Shown one piece after another: positions 12,101-22,200 of a stretch of DNA of 49,437 nt. The notes under the pieces are model-generated. The model was not told the DNA's origin, searched no databases, and worked only from the letters and a program-made list of their open reading frames with translations. This stretch comes from Hirudo medicinalis (Eukaryota; Annelida; Clitellata; Hirudinida; Hirudinidae), in assembly GCA_011800805.1 (NCBI GenBank), contig MPNW01000722.1, forward strand, positions 4,075 through 53,511, given 5' to 3'. Numbering within the stretch: the first letter of the stretch is position 1; every line of letters starts with the position of its first letter. Position numbers and translations under genes: made by a program.

Positions 12101-13754
12101 TTGAATTTATTAATGTTTTTGTTTTTGTAAAGCTGGGTTGAAGGAAGACAGAACCCTGCGCAATTGTAATTTTTCAGAATGCATCCTTATTTAAGTGGTC
12201 CAACAAAAAATGTTTTCTTCTCTCGATGAGAACCCAGTATTTTGATCTATCACTAGATTTAGTAGTTATAAAAAAAAATGATCAAATCAAACAATATTTA
12301 CATGTTGCATAAAGCATGTAAAATTTCTAAATTGTCATGTATCGTTTATGTATGCAAATATTCAAAGTAATTTTAACAGAAATTGTAATGGATTGACCAG
12401 TATGTAATAATAGCTATCAGTCACTGGTAAGCGGTTTAACTCATGATACTGCAGTTTTCAGGAATTGTCCTGTATTATATGCTTTCAAATGACTATTTAA
12501 ACAGCTCATCATCGACTCACCACTGTTTCTTTAACTTACTGTGTTTGATTCCCTAAGCGTCCATCAGCGGGAATTCTCCCTTAGACGTTCCTTTCTGGTT
12601 ATCACACCAGTCGTTTTGTTGGTTTATTTTGAATCGTGAATTGAGAGTGTATATTTACTTAATTTTGGTTTCTTTTATTATTCATGTTAATTTTTCTATA
12701 TTATGAGTGTGCATTTGTACCTACTTTTTCCTTTCTTTTATTATTTGATATTCATTTTTTTTTATTATTAATAAATGATGTGTCACAACGTGAAAAAGTA
12801 AACTGTCAAATTATGTTATCTTTTCAGAATTTTCTGATGTCATTTCATTTCTCCCAACTGTAACTACACTATCTCCAACTACCGAAAGTACGACCATTTG
12901 CACAATCATGATTTGTCACATAAACTTTGGCAAAAGAACTGAATACTGATGTTTAACTTTCAGATGATGACATAAGTTCACACTTCCGCAGCAGTAGACG
13001 TATACAAATTTATTCCATGGACCTTTAATTATTTTTTAAATTCATAGATGATTTTATATAAATAACCACATCTGTCTATAAATTTATCATTAATTGGAAA
13101 TGCACAACAAACAGGCGCTGCTTCGCAATTCTGGAAACTTCTGTCTCTTCTTGGAACGGTAGCTGGTGTCGGCTTTCCTGCTTGGGTGATGTGGTTCGTC
13201 CTTTTGTTCAAAATTGCAGTATTAATCATTATTAATCGTTATTTCGAGCTTATATTCCTTAAAATTACAATAGGAAAAAGAGAAGCCTAGAAAAGAGTGG
13301 AGGTTCGTCTGCAGCATCTGAAGCGTCTGCAAAAATTCCAGCTCTGGCTGTTAAAATTCCGGCAGCTGCACCTGCACTTCAACCTCCACTTCAACCCGCA
13401 GCTCAACCTGGACCTCAGCCAGCACTTCAATCTGCACCTAAACCTGCACCTCAGTCTGCACCTAAACCTGCTCAGTCTGGACTTCAACCTGCACCTAAAT
13501 CTGCACCTCAGTCTGGACTTCAACCTGCCCCTAAACCTGCACCTCATCCAGGACCTCAGTCTGCACCTCATCATGGACCTCATCCTGGACCTCCTCAGTC
13601 TGCACCTCAGTCTGCACCTCAGTCTGCACCTCATCATGGACCTCATCCTGGACCTCAGTCTGCACCTCAGCCTGTACCTCAGTCTGCATCTCATCCTGCA
13701 CCTCATCCTGCACCTCATCCTGCACCTCAGTCTGCACCTAAACCTGCCCTATAG
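6170..13754 (+). CDS. W2: FTP-WSC-WSC-EGF single-pass membrane protein
   Basis: Exons with consistent phases are 6170-6376 and 10197-10409 (FTP/F5-8C-like lectin fold, about 140 aa, with PWFDGN near its start), 10483-10622 and 10847-10985 (WSC 1), 11113-11249 and 11488-11623 (WSC 2, Cys pattern with LQ-DGNKCYC), 11700-11831 (EGF-like), 12828-12887 (stalk), 12964-12999, a TM exon from 13115, and a tail exon from about 13272. FTP and WSC domains are known carbohydrate-binding or extracellular modules, so a cell-surface lectin or sensor is plausible; the role itself is unknown. The signal-peptide exon was not found. The 3820-bp intron in the FTP domain is full of transposon relics. The end at 13754 is the stop of the frame shared with the W1 and W3 tails. 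A tail spliced in the phase used by W3 would instead stop after about 15 codons. Confidence 0.75.
7100..7790 (-). mobile_element. hAT-family transposase relic (ZBED-like)
   Basis: On the minus strand, 7767-7489 encodes VPTRWNSTYLLLVRLLEAK, the conserved hAT transposase core segment. The reading then shifts frame at about 7588 into the following helical region (LPLLMIIAKSLNFNG). Further downstream the frame is broken by stops. No BED zinc finger or intact hAT dimerisation domain was seen. It lies in the large FTP intron of W2, in antisense orientation to that gene, and is clearly non-functional. Confidence 0.85.
8335..9450 (+). mobile_element. CR1/L2-like endonuclease (EEP) region, degenerate
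   Basis: Plus-strand reading gives the amino-terminal part of an apurinic-like endonuclease: ANKDALLYNILQENHLDGLV, then ETW (active-site Glu context), then DLAPPGYNV. Later frames give YRP, FGDFN and SDHFLLEFN, the other EEP landmarks. Several frame changes and stops separate them. This is a different orientation and portion from the RT relic at 3841-4584, so it is probably a separate insertion. It also lies in the large W2 intron. Confidence 0.8.
9699..9830 (+). mobile_element. Ty3/Gypsy RNase H tail fragment
   Basis: A 43-codon open stretch ends at a stop and contains KLSRWPLALQEYNVDFNYR followed by KGQENVVADFLSRI. This is the typical end of the RNase H domain of Ty3/Gypsy pol, just before integrase. 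Only this piece is visible. Flanking sequence up to about 10100 may be further retroelement DNA but shows no recognisable domain. Confidence 0.8.
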
Positions 13755-14375
13755 TTGAACAAAATTACTGAAATCAGTCGTGGCAATTCAACTTTCCTAT
13801 CTTCAAATTCAAACAATTTTTGGTTAGTCGTTTAAAAGTTATTTTTCATGAGTACAAGATCATCTGTACTTTATACCAATTTATAATAATTCAAACCTTT
13901 TGGGAATTTAACTTTTCAGGACTTATCGGAAATAAACGTTTCTCAACAAGATTTTAACATCCGTGAAAATATTTAGAAAATAGAAAAAAACCAATCAAAG
14001 AAAAAAAATCAATCAGTTATCAGTGTGGTGGTCGTTTGAAATCTATAAGAATTTTTTTTTAAATTGCAAAGCATTAAAATGAGTTTGTGAACATTCTTTA
14101 AAGAAATGGATAATCATCTCCTTTAACTGGTTCATGCTGGATTCAAAACAGTTTATTACAATTTTTTTGAAATTCTACTACCATCTCAAGGGAAAAAGAT
14201 TAATTTTTTAAATCTTTTAGGAACATGTTTTTATTTTGACAATAAACATTTTCATTTTATGTTTAGATATTTCATTGATGAGATAGGAGGGGACCTTTTC
14301 ATCACAGGATTGAGACAATTGGTAATAATGATTGATGGGGCTGAAAACCTAAAGACAATCTCTTCAAGTCAACAT
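11741..14375 (+). repeat. Long direct repeat, copy 2 (partner at 1-2470)
   Basis: This is the second copy of the duplicated 3' part of the W genes. It covers the EGF to tail exons plus introns and about 600 bp of 3' flank. It differs from copy 1 chiefly by the expanded tail minisatellite and by indels between about 12140 and 12480. Confidence 0.85.
13380..13750 (+). repeat. Minisatellite of Pro/Ala/Gln/Ser/His codons in the W2 tail
   Basis: Twelve-base units of the type CCTCAGTCTGCA, with CCTCATCCTGGA and CCTAAACCTGCA variants, repeat about 30 times. In the SGGSSAAS frame they read as Pro-x-Ala-Pro and Pro-x-Gly-Pro runs. Because the unit is a multiple of three and lacks stop triplets, several frames on both strands stay open, so openness alone is not evidence of coding. 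W1 has only about three related units and W3 none. Confidence 0.9.
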
Positions 14376-14464
14376 GTGCAAAGTTACATACGTATAGCAA
14401 GTCTCTTCACTTTTTAGGGTCCATAATTATGTAGGATCAATGCTAACCTTACGATTAAACATAG
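13755..14464. other. W2 3' flank / W3 upstream region
   Basis: No signal peptide, FTP or WSC-1 exon is seen between the W2 stop and the first W3 exon. An in-frame ATG at 14440 lies just upstream of the W3 acceptor, but the residues after it do not resemble a signal peptide. Confidence 0.6.
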
Positions 14465-17239
14465 TTCCACTTCCCTATTTCTACGGATGTTTTAGTTCTG
14501 CGGATTACAAAGATGCAGATAAACTTGCAAATAACATGACAGTCATCAGATGCTTAATTCACTGCGATAATTTCAAATATGCAAAACTGCAGGCAATGTT
14601 TAATCACATTAATTATATTACATTTATTGAAAATTAAGCTTATTTTAGATCATTACGTTATATTGATTCAGTCATTTTAATTCAAAAATAAATTCATGCA
14701 CAAATTAACATATAATAATATGCAATAATATTACTTTAAAAAGTAACCTTGCTGGTCCGAAACATGAAGACTTCTGAAAACAATGCCGAATATTATCATC
14801 TTCCCAATAAAATTAAGATTTAATGTTGCTAATTCTTGTCGAAAGCATGGGAGGATTTGCATTTGTAGTAATGACCGGCCAAAAAAGGAATTTAAAGTGA
14901 TGACGAAATTATGCAATACTAGATGCGATGGAGACCAATCGGCCTATTGCGGTTCGCAAGGAACAATTTCTGTGTATTCAAGTATCATTATTCACGACTT
15001 GAGAAAATCATGAAGTGAAAATATTGTTTATTTGCATAGCGCCGCAATCGTTGTTGTGATCGCATTCAACGAGGTTGTGATGTTGCTGTGGTTAATTAAA
15101 GTCCATTTCACAGCTAAGATGATATGGGAAGTTCTCCCGCAACGAGGTTCGAGTCAGCATCAAGAGCGCCTAAAACATTTATATAGCGCCGCCTCACATT
15201 GCACTTTAAGGCGATGTGAGTTCGCGGGAATCCACTGAGCTAACTTGCACATCACGTAAACAAGTCATCTACAAATATCCCTCGTTCTTGGCAGTGTGCA
15301 ATCAGTTGAAGAAAGCTAACTTGCCATGTTTGTCAATTTTTCGTTACCATGGTAGATATTCATTCCTTGGAGAATGCGACGTTTGTGAACAAGGCTTTGT
15401 CGGCATACGCTGTTTGGAATTTGCAGGTAAATTGCCATTTGTTTTATTCTGGCTTCTAGGTTACTATGGAGAAAATATTTGAAATATTTGTACGATTGCA
15501 TTTGTAAGCGGCTACTTTTATCAGGAAGCTTGCTTACAATTGGTTTATTTACCAACTGAACATACGATGGGCTGTTGCAAAAAAAACTGTCACAAGGCCG
15601 TCCTCATGACTCATATTTCCCCATAGTAGCCAAGGATGCTGAGTCATACAACGTTTTATAAGTGGACTTATCGTTATTATTACTATTATCACCACCATCA
15701 TTACTATTATTATTATTATTATTATTAACTAATGTTTTCTTTTCCAGATTTTACCGCGACTCCAATCCCCACAAGTCCTTCATTCACAAGTAAGTTAATT
15801 TACTTAATTGCGATTTGGCACTATTAGTTTTGGTATAACTAATATTAAAAATACTATATTGATGTCTTGTTTCTTCAGATTCCAGTGAGACAAAGGTAAA
15901 TTTAAATATAATCAACCGACCTAGATTTTAAGATAAACATAAAATCGATGGTTTAAATAAACAAGGAATAGTCTTATTATTAATTATAATTGACTCGCTA
16001 TTGAGTAATTATTGCCTTATTATTAATAATTAATGTCTTGTTATTATTAATTAACTTATCAATAATTGGAAGCTCATCACGATTAGGCGGCTTGGGACTA
16101 GTGACAATAATTCTGCTGGCCGCCATAGCATTTGGCATCTGTTGTCCTGCAACGATGCGATTATGGTTCGTTCTTTTGTTTAATAAAAAAAAAGAACTTA
16201 ATCTTCTAATTCTTTTAACTTCCAAAAAATATTAAAATATTACTGTAACGTCTTTCTTATCGGGTGCTAATCACGCCTTTAAAACAACCAGAATTATCGA
16301 AGATCTTTCGTAAAGTAAAAACAAGCCTTTATTAAAAGAACAATCGAACAGAACTAAACTACTTACGCCTCACTTTCCCCCGGCTCCCAACGCTAGACTC
16401 GACCCTCTCTTAAATATTACGAGCCATCGCGCCTTTTGTCGTCTGCCTAAAAACTCCTCCTATTGGCTGGCGCATGCCGCATTGCATCATCGTGTATGCC
16501 GCTGATTGGTCCGTGCAAATCACCTCATGCTCAGGCGATCAAAATTACACGGTATGAATGTAACTTGCACGGTACCAGCGTTAAGATAACGGTCTATGTA
16601 CATGAATCGGGTGAGCCTGTCCGGCGTGCTGCAGGCACGACCGTGACAATTAAATAATTATATTTATATTATTTAAATTATTTATATTATTTAAATTATT
16701 TATATTATTTAAATTATTTATATTATTTATATTATTTAAATTATATATTATGTAATACTAAAATCCAATGCTACATTAAAATTATTTTCTATTCGATGTT
16801 ATGGGCCAAGACTTTGTTTGGTCAGCAATAACTAAGGAATTTGCACTTAACTTCTCTGTTCCTTTGATTTTTTTGTACATATTATTTAAAAAAATCCTAT
16901 AAATCGTGTATAAAAACTCGTTATTGTACACAATTACATTAATTGATATCTTTGCTTAATCTATTTGGTAGGTTATTTTTAATCGGTCGGGCTTGAGGAA
17001 GCTTATGCTTCCGCTTCCGCTTACGTTGTTGTTGTACTGCTGTTGTAATTCTCAATAAAAGTTTTCAAATAAAAGTAAATAAAATAAATCGTATTTTACT
17101 TTTTTTTTCGAACTTGAACTGCCAACAGCAAAGAGAAAAACCGAAAGAAAGTGGAGGTTCGTCTGCAGCGTCTGTACAACTCCCACCCACTTCTCTAACT
17201 GAGCCGGCGGCTGCACCTGTCAATCAAGATATCAGTTGA
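14465..17239 (+). CDS. W3: WSC-EGF-TM cassette lacking the amino-terminal half
   Basis: Exons are 14465-14592 and 14846-14981 (one WSC domain, homologous to WSC 2 of W2; the second exon has the same 136-nt length), 15295-15426 (EGF-like, 132 nt as in W2), 15748-15789 (stalk), a TM exon from 16087 (GLGLVTIILLAAIAFGICC), and a tail exon 17129-17239 with SGGSSAAS ending in VNQDIS. The first exon has a phase-1 acceptor, so it needs an upstream exon, yet none is visible nearby. It could be an alternative 3' cassette of W2, a separate gene starting at the weak ATG at 14440, or a partial pseudogene. A possible tiny exon at 15879 was left out because the stalk joins the TM exon in phase without it. 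A solo LTR lies in the TM-tail intron. Confidence 0.65.
15036..15240. repeat. Inserted repeat with two ATAGCGCCGC motifs
   Basis: The motif ATAGCGCCGC occurs at 15036 and again at 15183, each time followed by a GC-rich stretch unlike the surrounding intron. The second is preceded by TTTAT, giving the TTTATATAGCGCC form common in interspersed repeats. Probably a short non-autonomous element; its ends are not defined. Confidence 0.45.
16244..16648 (-). mobile_element. Solo LTR of a retrotransposon
   Basis: On the minus strand the 405-bp segment starts TGTCACGG and ends CGTTACA, giving the TG...CA termini of an LTR. It contains a TATA-like TATTTAAGAG (near 16420-16411) and an AATAAA signal (16333-16328) in the expected order. 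The flanks read ATTAC on the left and ATTAA on the right, a nearly perfect 5-bp target-site duplication. There is no internal region. It sits antisense in the TM-tail intron of W3 and is probably Ty3/Gypsy by termini. Confidence 0.8.
16650..16750. repeat. AT-only tandem repeat next to the solo LTR
   Basis: Units of about 19 bp built from ATTATTTATATT and ATTTAAATT repeat roughly five times immediately right of the LTR. Confidence 0.85.
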
Positions 17240-19276
17240 TCAAAATTACAAGAATTAATCACATTAATTAAACTTTCCTATCTCCAAATTCAAGAATATT
17301 GGGTTAGTCGTTTGAGTTATTTTTAACCAAACTCTCTAGATTAAATTAAATGGACTGTTCTATTTATATTATTGTATTTTTTTAAATAGCAATAATCATT
17401 TGTACTTTATTACAGCCATTCATATCTTTATTTGTGAATTTAAACTGTAAGGTTCAACTGATCGTCAGAAAATCGTTCCGCAACAAGGTCTTACCTTCCG
17501 TGAAAATATTTAATGTTGCGATTAACTTTTACCCATTGACTTGAATGCGGTTCCTTTGTTTGTGTTGGTGCTTTGTGTTTTAGACCTCGACAAAATTCAA
17601 GCAATAAACACCGATAAAACATATTAAGACAAATACAAAGAAGATTTTTCTAGTTTTAAAATAATAATATTTGTAACTCCAACAGAAAGGAAAAACCCAT
17701 CGATGATCATCGTCGTGGTCGTGAATGTCGCAATTACTTTGCAAATCCATAAGAATATTTGTTTTAAATGCAAAATAATAAAAATATTTTTATGGCGGAT
17801 AACAACTTTTCCTTTAATGGTTTACACTAGCTTCGAAACACTTTCATATAACTTTTTTTGCAAATCTACATCCATACCAAGAGAATATCAATTTTTTTAC
17901 TTTTTTTGGCAGAGACGAAAATCTGAGGGAAAGAGGCAACAGGAACCTGATTAATTGATTAACGAACCAGAACTTGTTAGCGTTTATTCATTTTAAGGTA
18001 ATAAAAATCAAAATAAACTCCGTCCACCAAATAATTAAAAGCAAGTTTTTTATTTTTTGACTTTAGAATTTTTACCGAAAGGAAGTTTTGCCGTTGAAAA
18101 CAACTTTTGCATATAAAAAGGAAACAAATTAAAATAATTAAGACTGCGGGGTACTTCGGATGAGCTTATTTCTTCTTATTCTTCTGGATGAGTTTCTTTG
18201 GCATAGGATGCTTGGAGACATGCACTCATGCTTCCAGCGTGCATTGGAACTCATCCTGGAGTATTATCCAGTCTGAATCAGTCCTACCCTAATTACCGAT
18301 ATAAGCACTGTTGTTTAATTAGTATTTCAAATCAATTTGTTTCATTTGTTTTATTTGTGAACTAAAAAAAATTTGCTTTTAATCATTTGCTGGGCGGAGT
18401 TTATTTTGTTATGAATATTAATAACGGCAGATTCAGCGGTTTTACCAAATAAACCTACAACACCACTTTTATTTTGTGAAATAAACAATGAGCTACGGTG
18501 GTATTATTTTGTTCGTTGCAAAGGCATGAGGTTAGAGCCAACACCATACACCGGTAGTTCCGCAATTTTGAATTTTTTTTTACAGTAAGTAGCTCCTCCC
18601 CTCATCGCGGCTCCTCCCTCACGCATCCTTGTGGTTTGGGGCTTTTAGCGTCAGCCCCTAAAAGACAGGCGCTGATTGTATTTGTTTCATTTCTGAGAAT
18701 TAATATTGTCTTTGAAAAGAAAAGAAGAGAAACATTCAACACCCAAGATTTATCTGTAAAATCTATTTGGCTATTTCTTGAAATAATTTGTCTGCTATTA
18801 CGCTACTTTTGTCATTTCCTAGCAACTACTTAATGTCAACTGGATTAAGTTTACATGTAAATAAAACTTATTTATTAATGGACTTTAATCTTATTAATCT
18901 CGGAAAATTTCGCATGTTTTTGGTGCAGAGTAATAGATCATTTGTAAGTTGTTTAAAGTTAATTTGTGGGTCTATTCCTACCAAGTATTGTAGGCTAACA
19001 TAAAAAGTCTATATAAATGTGGAATTTTGAAGTTAATCCAAAATTATTTCTTAGTTATGTTATAGAATGATGCGACGAGAGCGAAGTCGTCCTAAATTTC
19101 AAAACATTAACTCAAATTTTTTTTATTAATTAAAATTAAAAAAACATAAAATAAAAGTGAAATAAATTTTAACTTATTTGTAGAAAAAAAAACAATGTTT
19201 TCTATGTTTGAGCGCGTCAACATTTAATAGTTTTATCGGGATTCTGTTTTCGTTCGGAGTTGTTGAAATTAATGAA
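17240..19276. other. Intergenic region between W3 and DDB1
   Basis: This is an AT-rich interval without a coding exon that I can support. It must contain the W3 3' end and the DDB1 promoter. A GC-richer patch at about 18590-18680 has imperfect internal inverted similarity but does not fold as a recognisable tRNA. No TATA box can be assigned to DDB1. Confidence 0.6.
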
Positions 19277-22200
19277 ATGGCCTTGAATTATGTTGTTACT
19301 GCACACAAACCAACCGCAGTGAATGCTTGCGTTACAGGTTTCTTTGTAATTTGATTCGATCGTGTCAGCTTGTGTTAATTTATCTTTCTTGACGCCTCGT
19401 GAATTAAATAATTCGCATTCAAAATACAATGTATTACAGACACCACAGCTAGTTTTAGATAATAGTAAAGTGACTGCTTTACGATTTTGAGCAGGCGGCT
19501 GCAAAATTAATTGAAGGATTTTAGTTATTCAACATATCTTGTTCGTTCAAGGGAACTTCACTTGCGAGAATGATCTAAACTTAATTGTCGCCAAGAATAC
19601 GAGGCTTGAGATATACGTTGTGACTCCAGAAGGCTTAAAGTCTGTCAAAGAAATTGGGATTTATGGACAAATTGCTCTCTTAAAGATCTTCAGACCACAT
19701 GTATTGATTCATGTTGCAACTTGTTTTTTTTAGTTTGATTTTACTGTTGCTATTTCTATCAAAATTTTAAATATAGTTTAATTATTTAACCGTGCTAAGC
19801 AAAATTATCTTTGCCAAAAATATTTATATTAAGTGAACTTTTACTCGCTAGGTTTTGAAATCAGTTGTTAATTACCTGTTCAAAATTTATTGAATCTTGT
19901 TCATACCGTTTCATTGACGGTCAAAATTCAATTTATCAGAACGAGAAAAAGGATCTGTTGTTTCTGCTGACTTCTCGTTACTATGCCATGATACTAGAGT
20001 GCGAATTTGATGGGCAAAACTACGAAATCGTCACCCGAGCTCACGGGAACGTCCAGGTTTGTGTGCTTGATGAAGCTTGCGAGTGGAGTTTGATGATTTC
20101 TAAATCGTCACTAACATTTATTTGTTTTATTTAAGTGTACATTCTCCATTACAATCAAAGACATTCTATATTCTCCATTTGTTTATGTAATTTATTTGAT
20201 CACATGGATATCCATGGTTTAGCATTAAATCAGAGTATATATCCGTATCAATTAATTGAATTATTTTTTATTAAATTAAATATTCATTTATTTATCCTGA
20301 TCAGGACAGGGTGGGACGTCAGTCTGAAAGTGGAATCATAGGAGTGATCGATCCCCTGTCGAAGATGATCGGACTGAGACTCTACGACGGCATGCTCAAG
20401 GTCATACCACTCGAACAGGACAACAAAGAGCTAAGGGCCTTCAACATAAGGTTGTGCAATGTATTAAGAGGTTTATTATTATTGTTATTATTAATGTTGT
20501 TATTATTATTATGGTTATGGTCTAATATTGTTATTGTTTCTGTTTGTTTTGTATTTTTTATACATGTTATATATATATAGCACATTGGATGATGTGTCGT
20601 CATCATTATTATTATTTCATCAATATTAATGCCGTTCAATGCGATTACGGCAATGTACTTAAACATTACGATGACTTACGGTCGTAATCACAGCATGACG
20701 ACGCATACAGCAGTAACGTAACAGTGACCTTGTTTTTGGCTAACTTTGCAGGCTGGAAGAGTTGCAGGTCATCGACATCCAGTTCCTCAATGGATGCATG
20801 GAGCCAACAATCATGGTTCTGTACGAGGTGAGTTGGCCACCAGCATTGATTGGTTGTTGTGTTTTAACAGGTGGTTTTATGGGATGTCGGTTCACTCCTT
20901 CCCTTCGATTGTGACGTTTTGGTCGTTGATTTCGACGGATAATGCGATGGATGGTGAACGGATAAGTTTTTAATGTCAAAAATAATGTGTGACGTGTCGT
21001 ATAGCTTTAATAAATGCTGGACTTGGAACCAACAACTTGGACAGTGTGATCGCCTCGTTGTAATTTAATGCGACCACTTAAATGTTAACGTCATCAGTTG
21101 ATTGTCGTTCAAGTCGTGGATTAAAATTTATCGTGTGACATGTGAAGTGACTTAAATTTCCTTAAACCTGGCCCCTAATTTGTACAATTTGTGAAATGTC
21201 ATGTTGTATTAGAAAACAAAAACCGAGGAATTGGTGGATAGGTTGGCATTGGGTTTCAATCGAGTGATTGTTTTCAATCGAGTGATTGTTTTCAATCAAT
21301 CAGGAGGCCCAACGAGCTCAAAGGCATATAAAGACGTATGAGATCAACATGAAGGACCGAGATCTTCTGAAAGGACCCTGGAAGCAGGACAATGTTGAAA
21401 CAGAGGCAGGCCTGCTCATAGCTGGTTGGTTGTGATGTTGTTGCACGATGGCAACGATTGTTGACCAAATTGCAGTCGTTTGCTTGTTAGGATCATTGTG
21501 AACTTATTGTGATCTGATTGTTGTGATGATGGTTATTATTATTATTATTATTGTTGTTGTTGTTGTTCATTCATAAAAGTGCTGAAATTCTGTCTAAAAA
21601 ACACCTTCTGTTCCAATAAGTGCAATAATCAACTGTTGGATTGCTAAACACCTTATTAAGAGATGATGATGACGATGATGATGATGATGATGATGACGAT
21701 CTTTCACAGTGCCTGAACCTTTCTGTGGAGCTCTGATTATTGGCCAGGAATCGATTACTTATCACCAGGGGGAGAACTTCATAGTGGTTGCACCACCACT
21801 CATCAAGGTATGTTCAAGGATTTAGCCACATTTTTTTTTCATTTCTATCTTATGCTGGAAAATTCTGAACTTCTGCGATAACACGGATTTCAAGGAGACG
21901 TTGAAGCCGATAGTGAGTTGTCTTTAATCGTTCCAGCAAGGCATGATCACCTGTTACGGTCTGGTGGATCCGGACGGCAGGAGGTACCTTCTCGGAGACA
22001 TGGAAGGACGGCTGTTCATGCTCTTGCTGGAGGTCGAGGGAGCCTTGGTTAAGGACATCAAGGTGGAACTACTCGGAGAGGTGAGCTTGTTGCATAGTTA
22101 GTTAATGCTTAATTGTTTGTTATTTAGTAAGTATTATTTGTTTATTATTATTATCATCATCTGATAAGTAACTTTTAATAATAATAATAACAATAGTTAA

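Noticed and set aside
13287..13737. Arg/Cys-rich and Glu/Val-rich open frames on the minus strand, and a Leu-rich plus-strand frame
   Set aside because: All arise from the 12-bp minisatellite, which lacks stop triplets in several frames. Only the SGGSSAAS frame has support from W1 and W3.
13380..13750. Regularly spaced repeats resembling a CRISPR array
   Set aside because: Units are contiguous without unique spacers and the genome is eukaryotic; it is a minisatellite.
18120..18290. Minus-strand lysine-rich end (MPKKLIQKNKKK then stop), like a ribosomal protein tail
   Set aside because: A stop lies a few codons upstream in the same frame and no other part of such a gene is visible.
18480..18523. 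MSYGG... start as DDB1 exon 1
   Set aside because: It does not continue like DDB1; the correct first exon is 19277-19337, which joins exon 2 in phase.
19217..19504. Minus-strand 95-codon open frame, Cys-rich, with an apparent acceptor
   Set aside because: It is the antisense of DDB1 exon 1 (19277-19337) and flanking intron; the plus strand reads the conserved NYVVTA-KPT amino terminus there.
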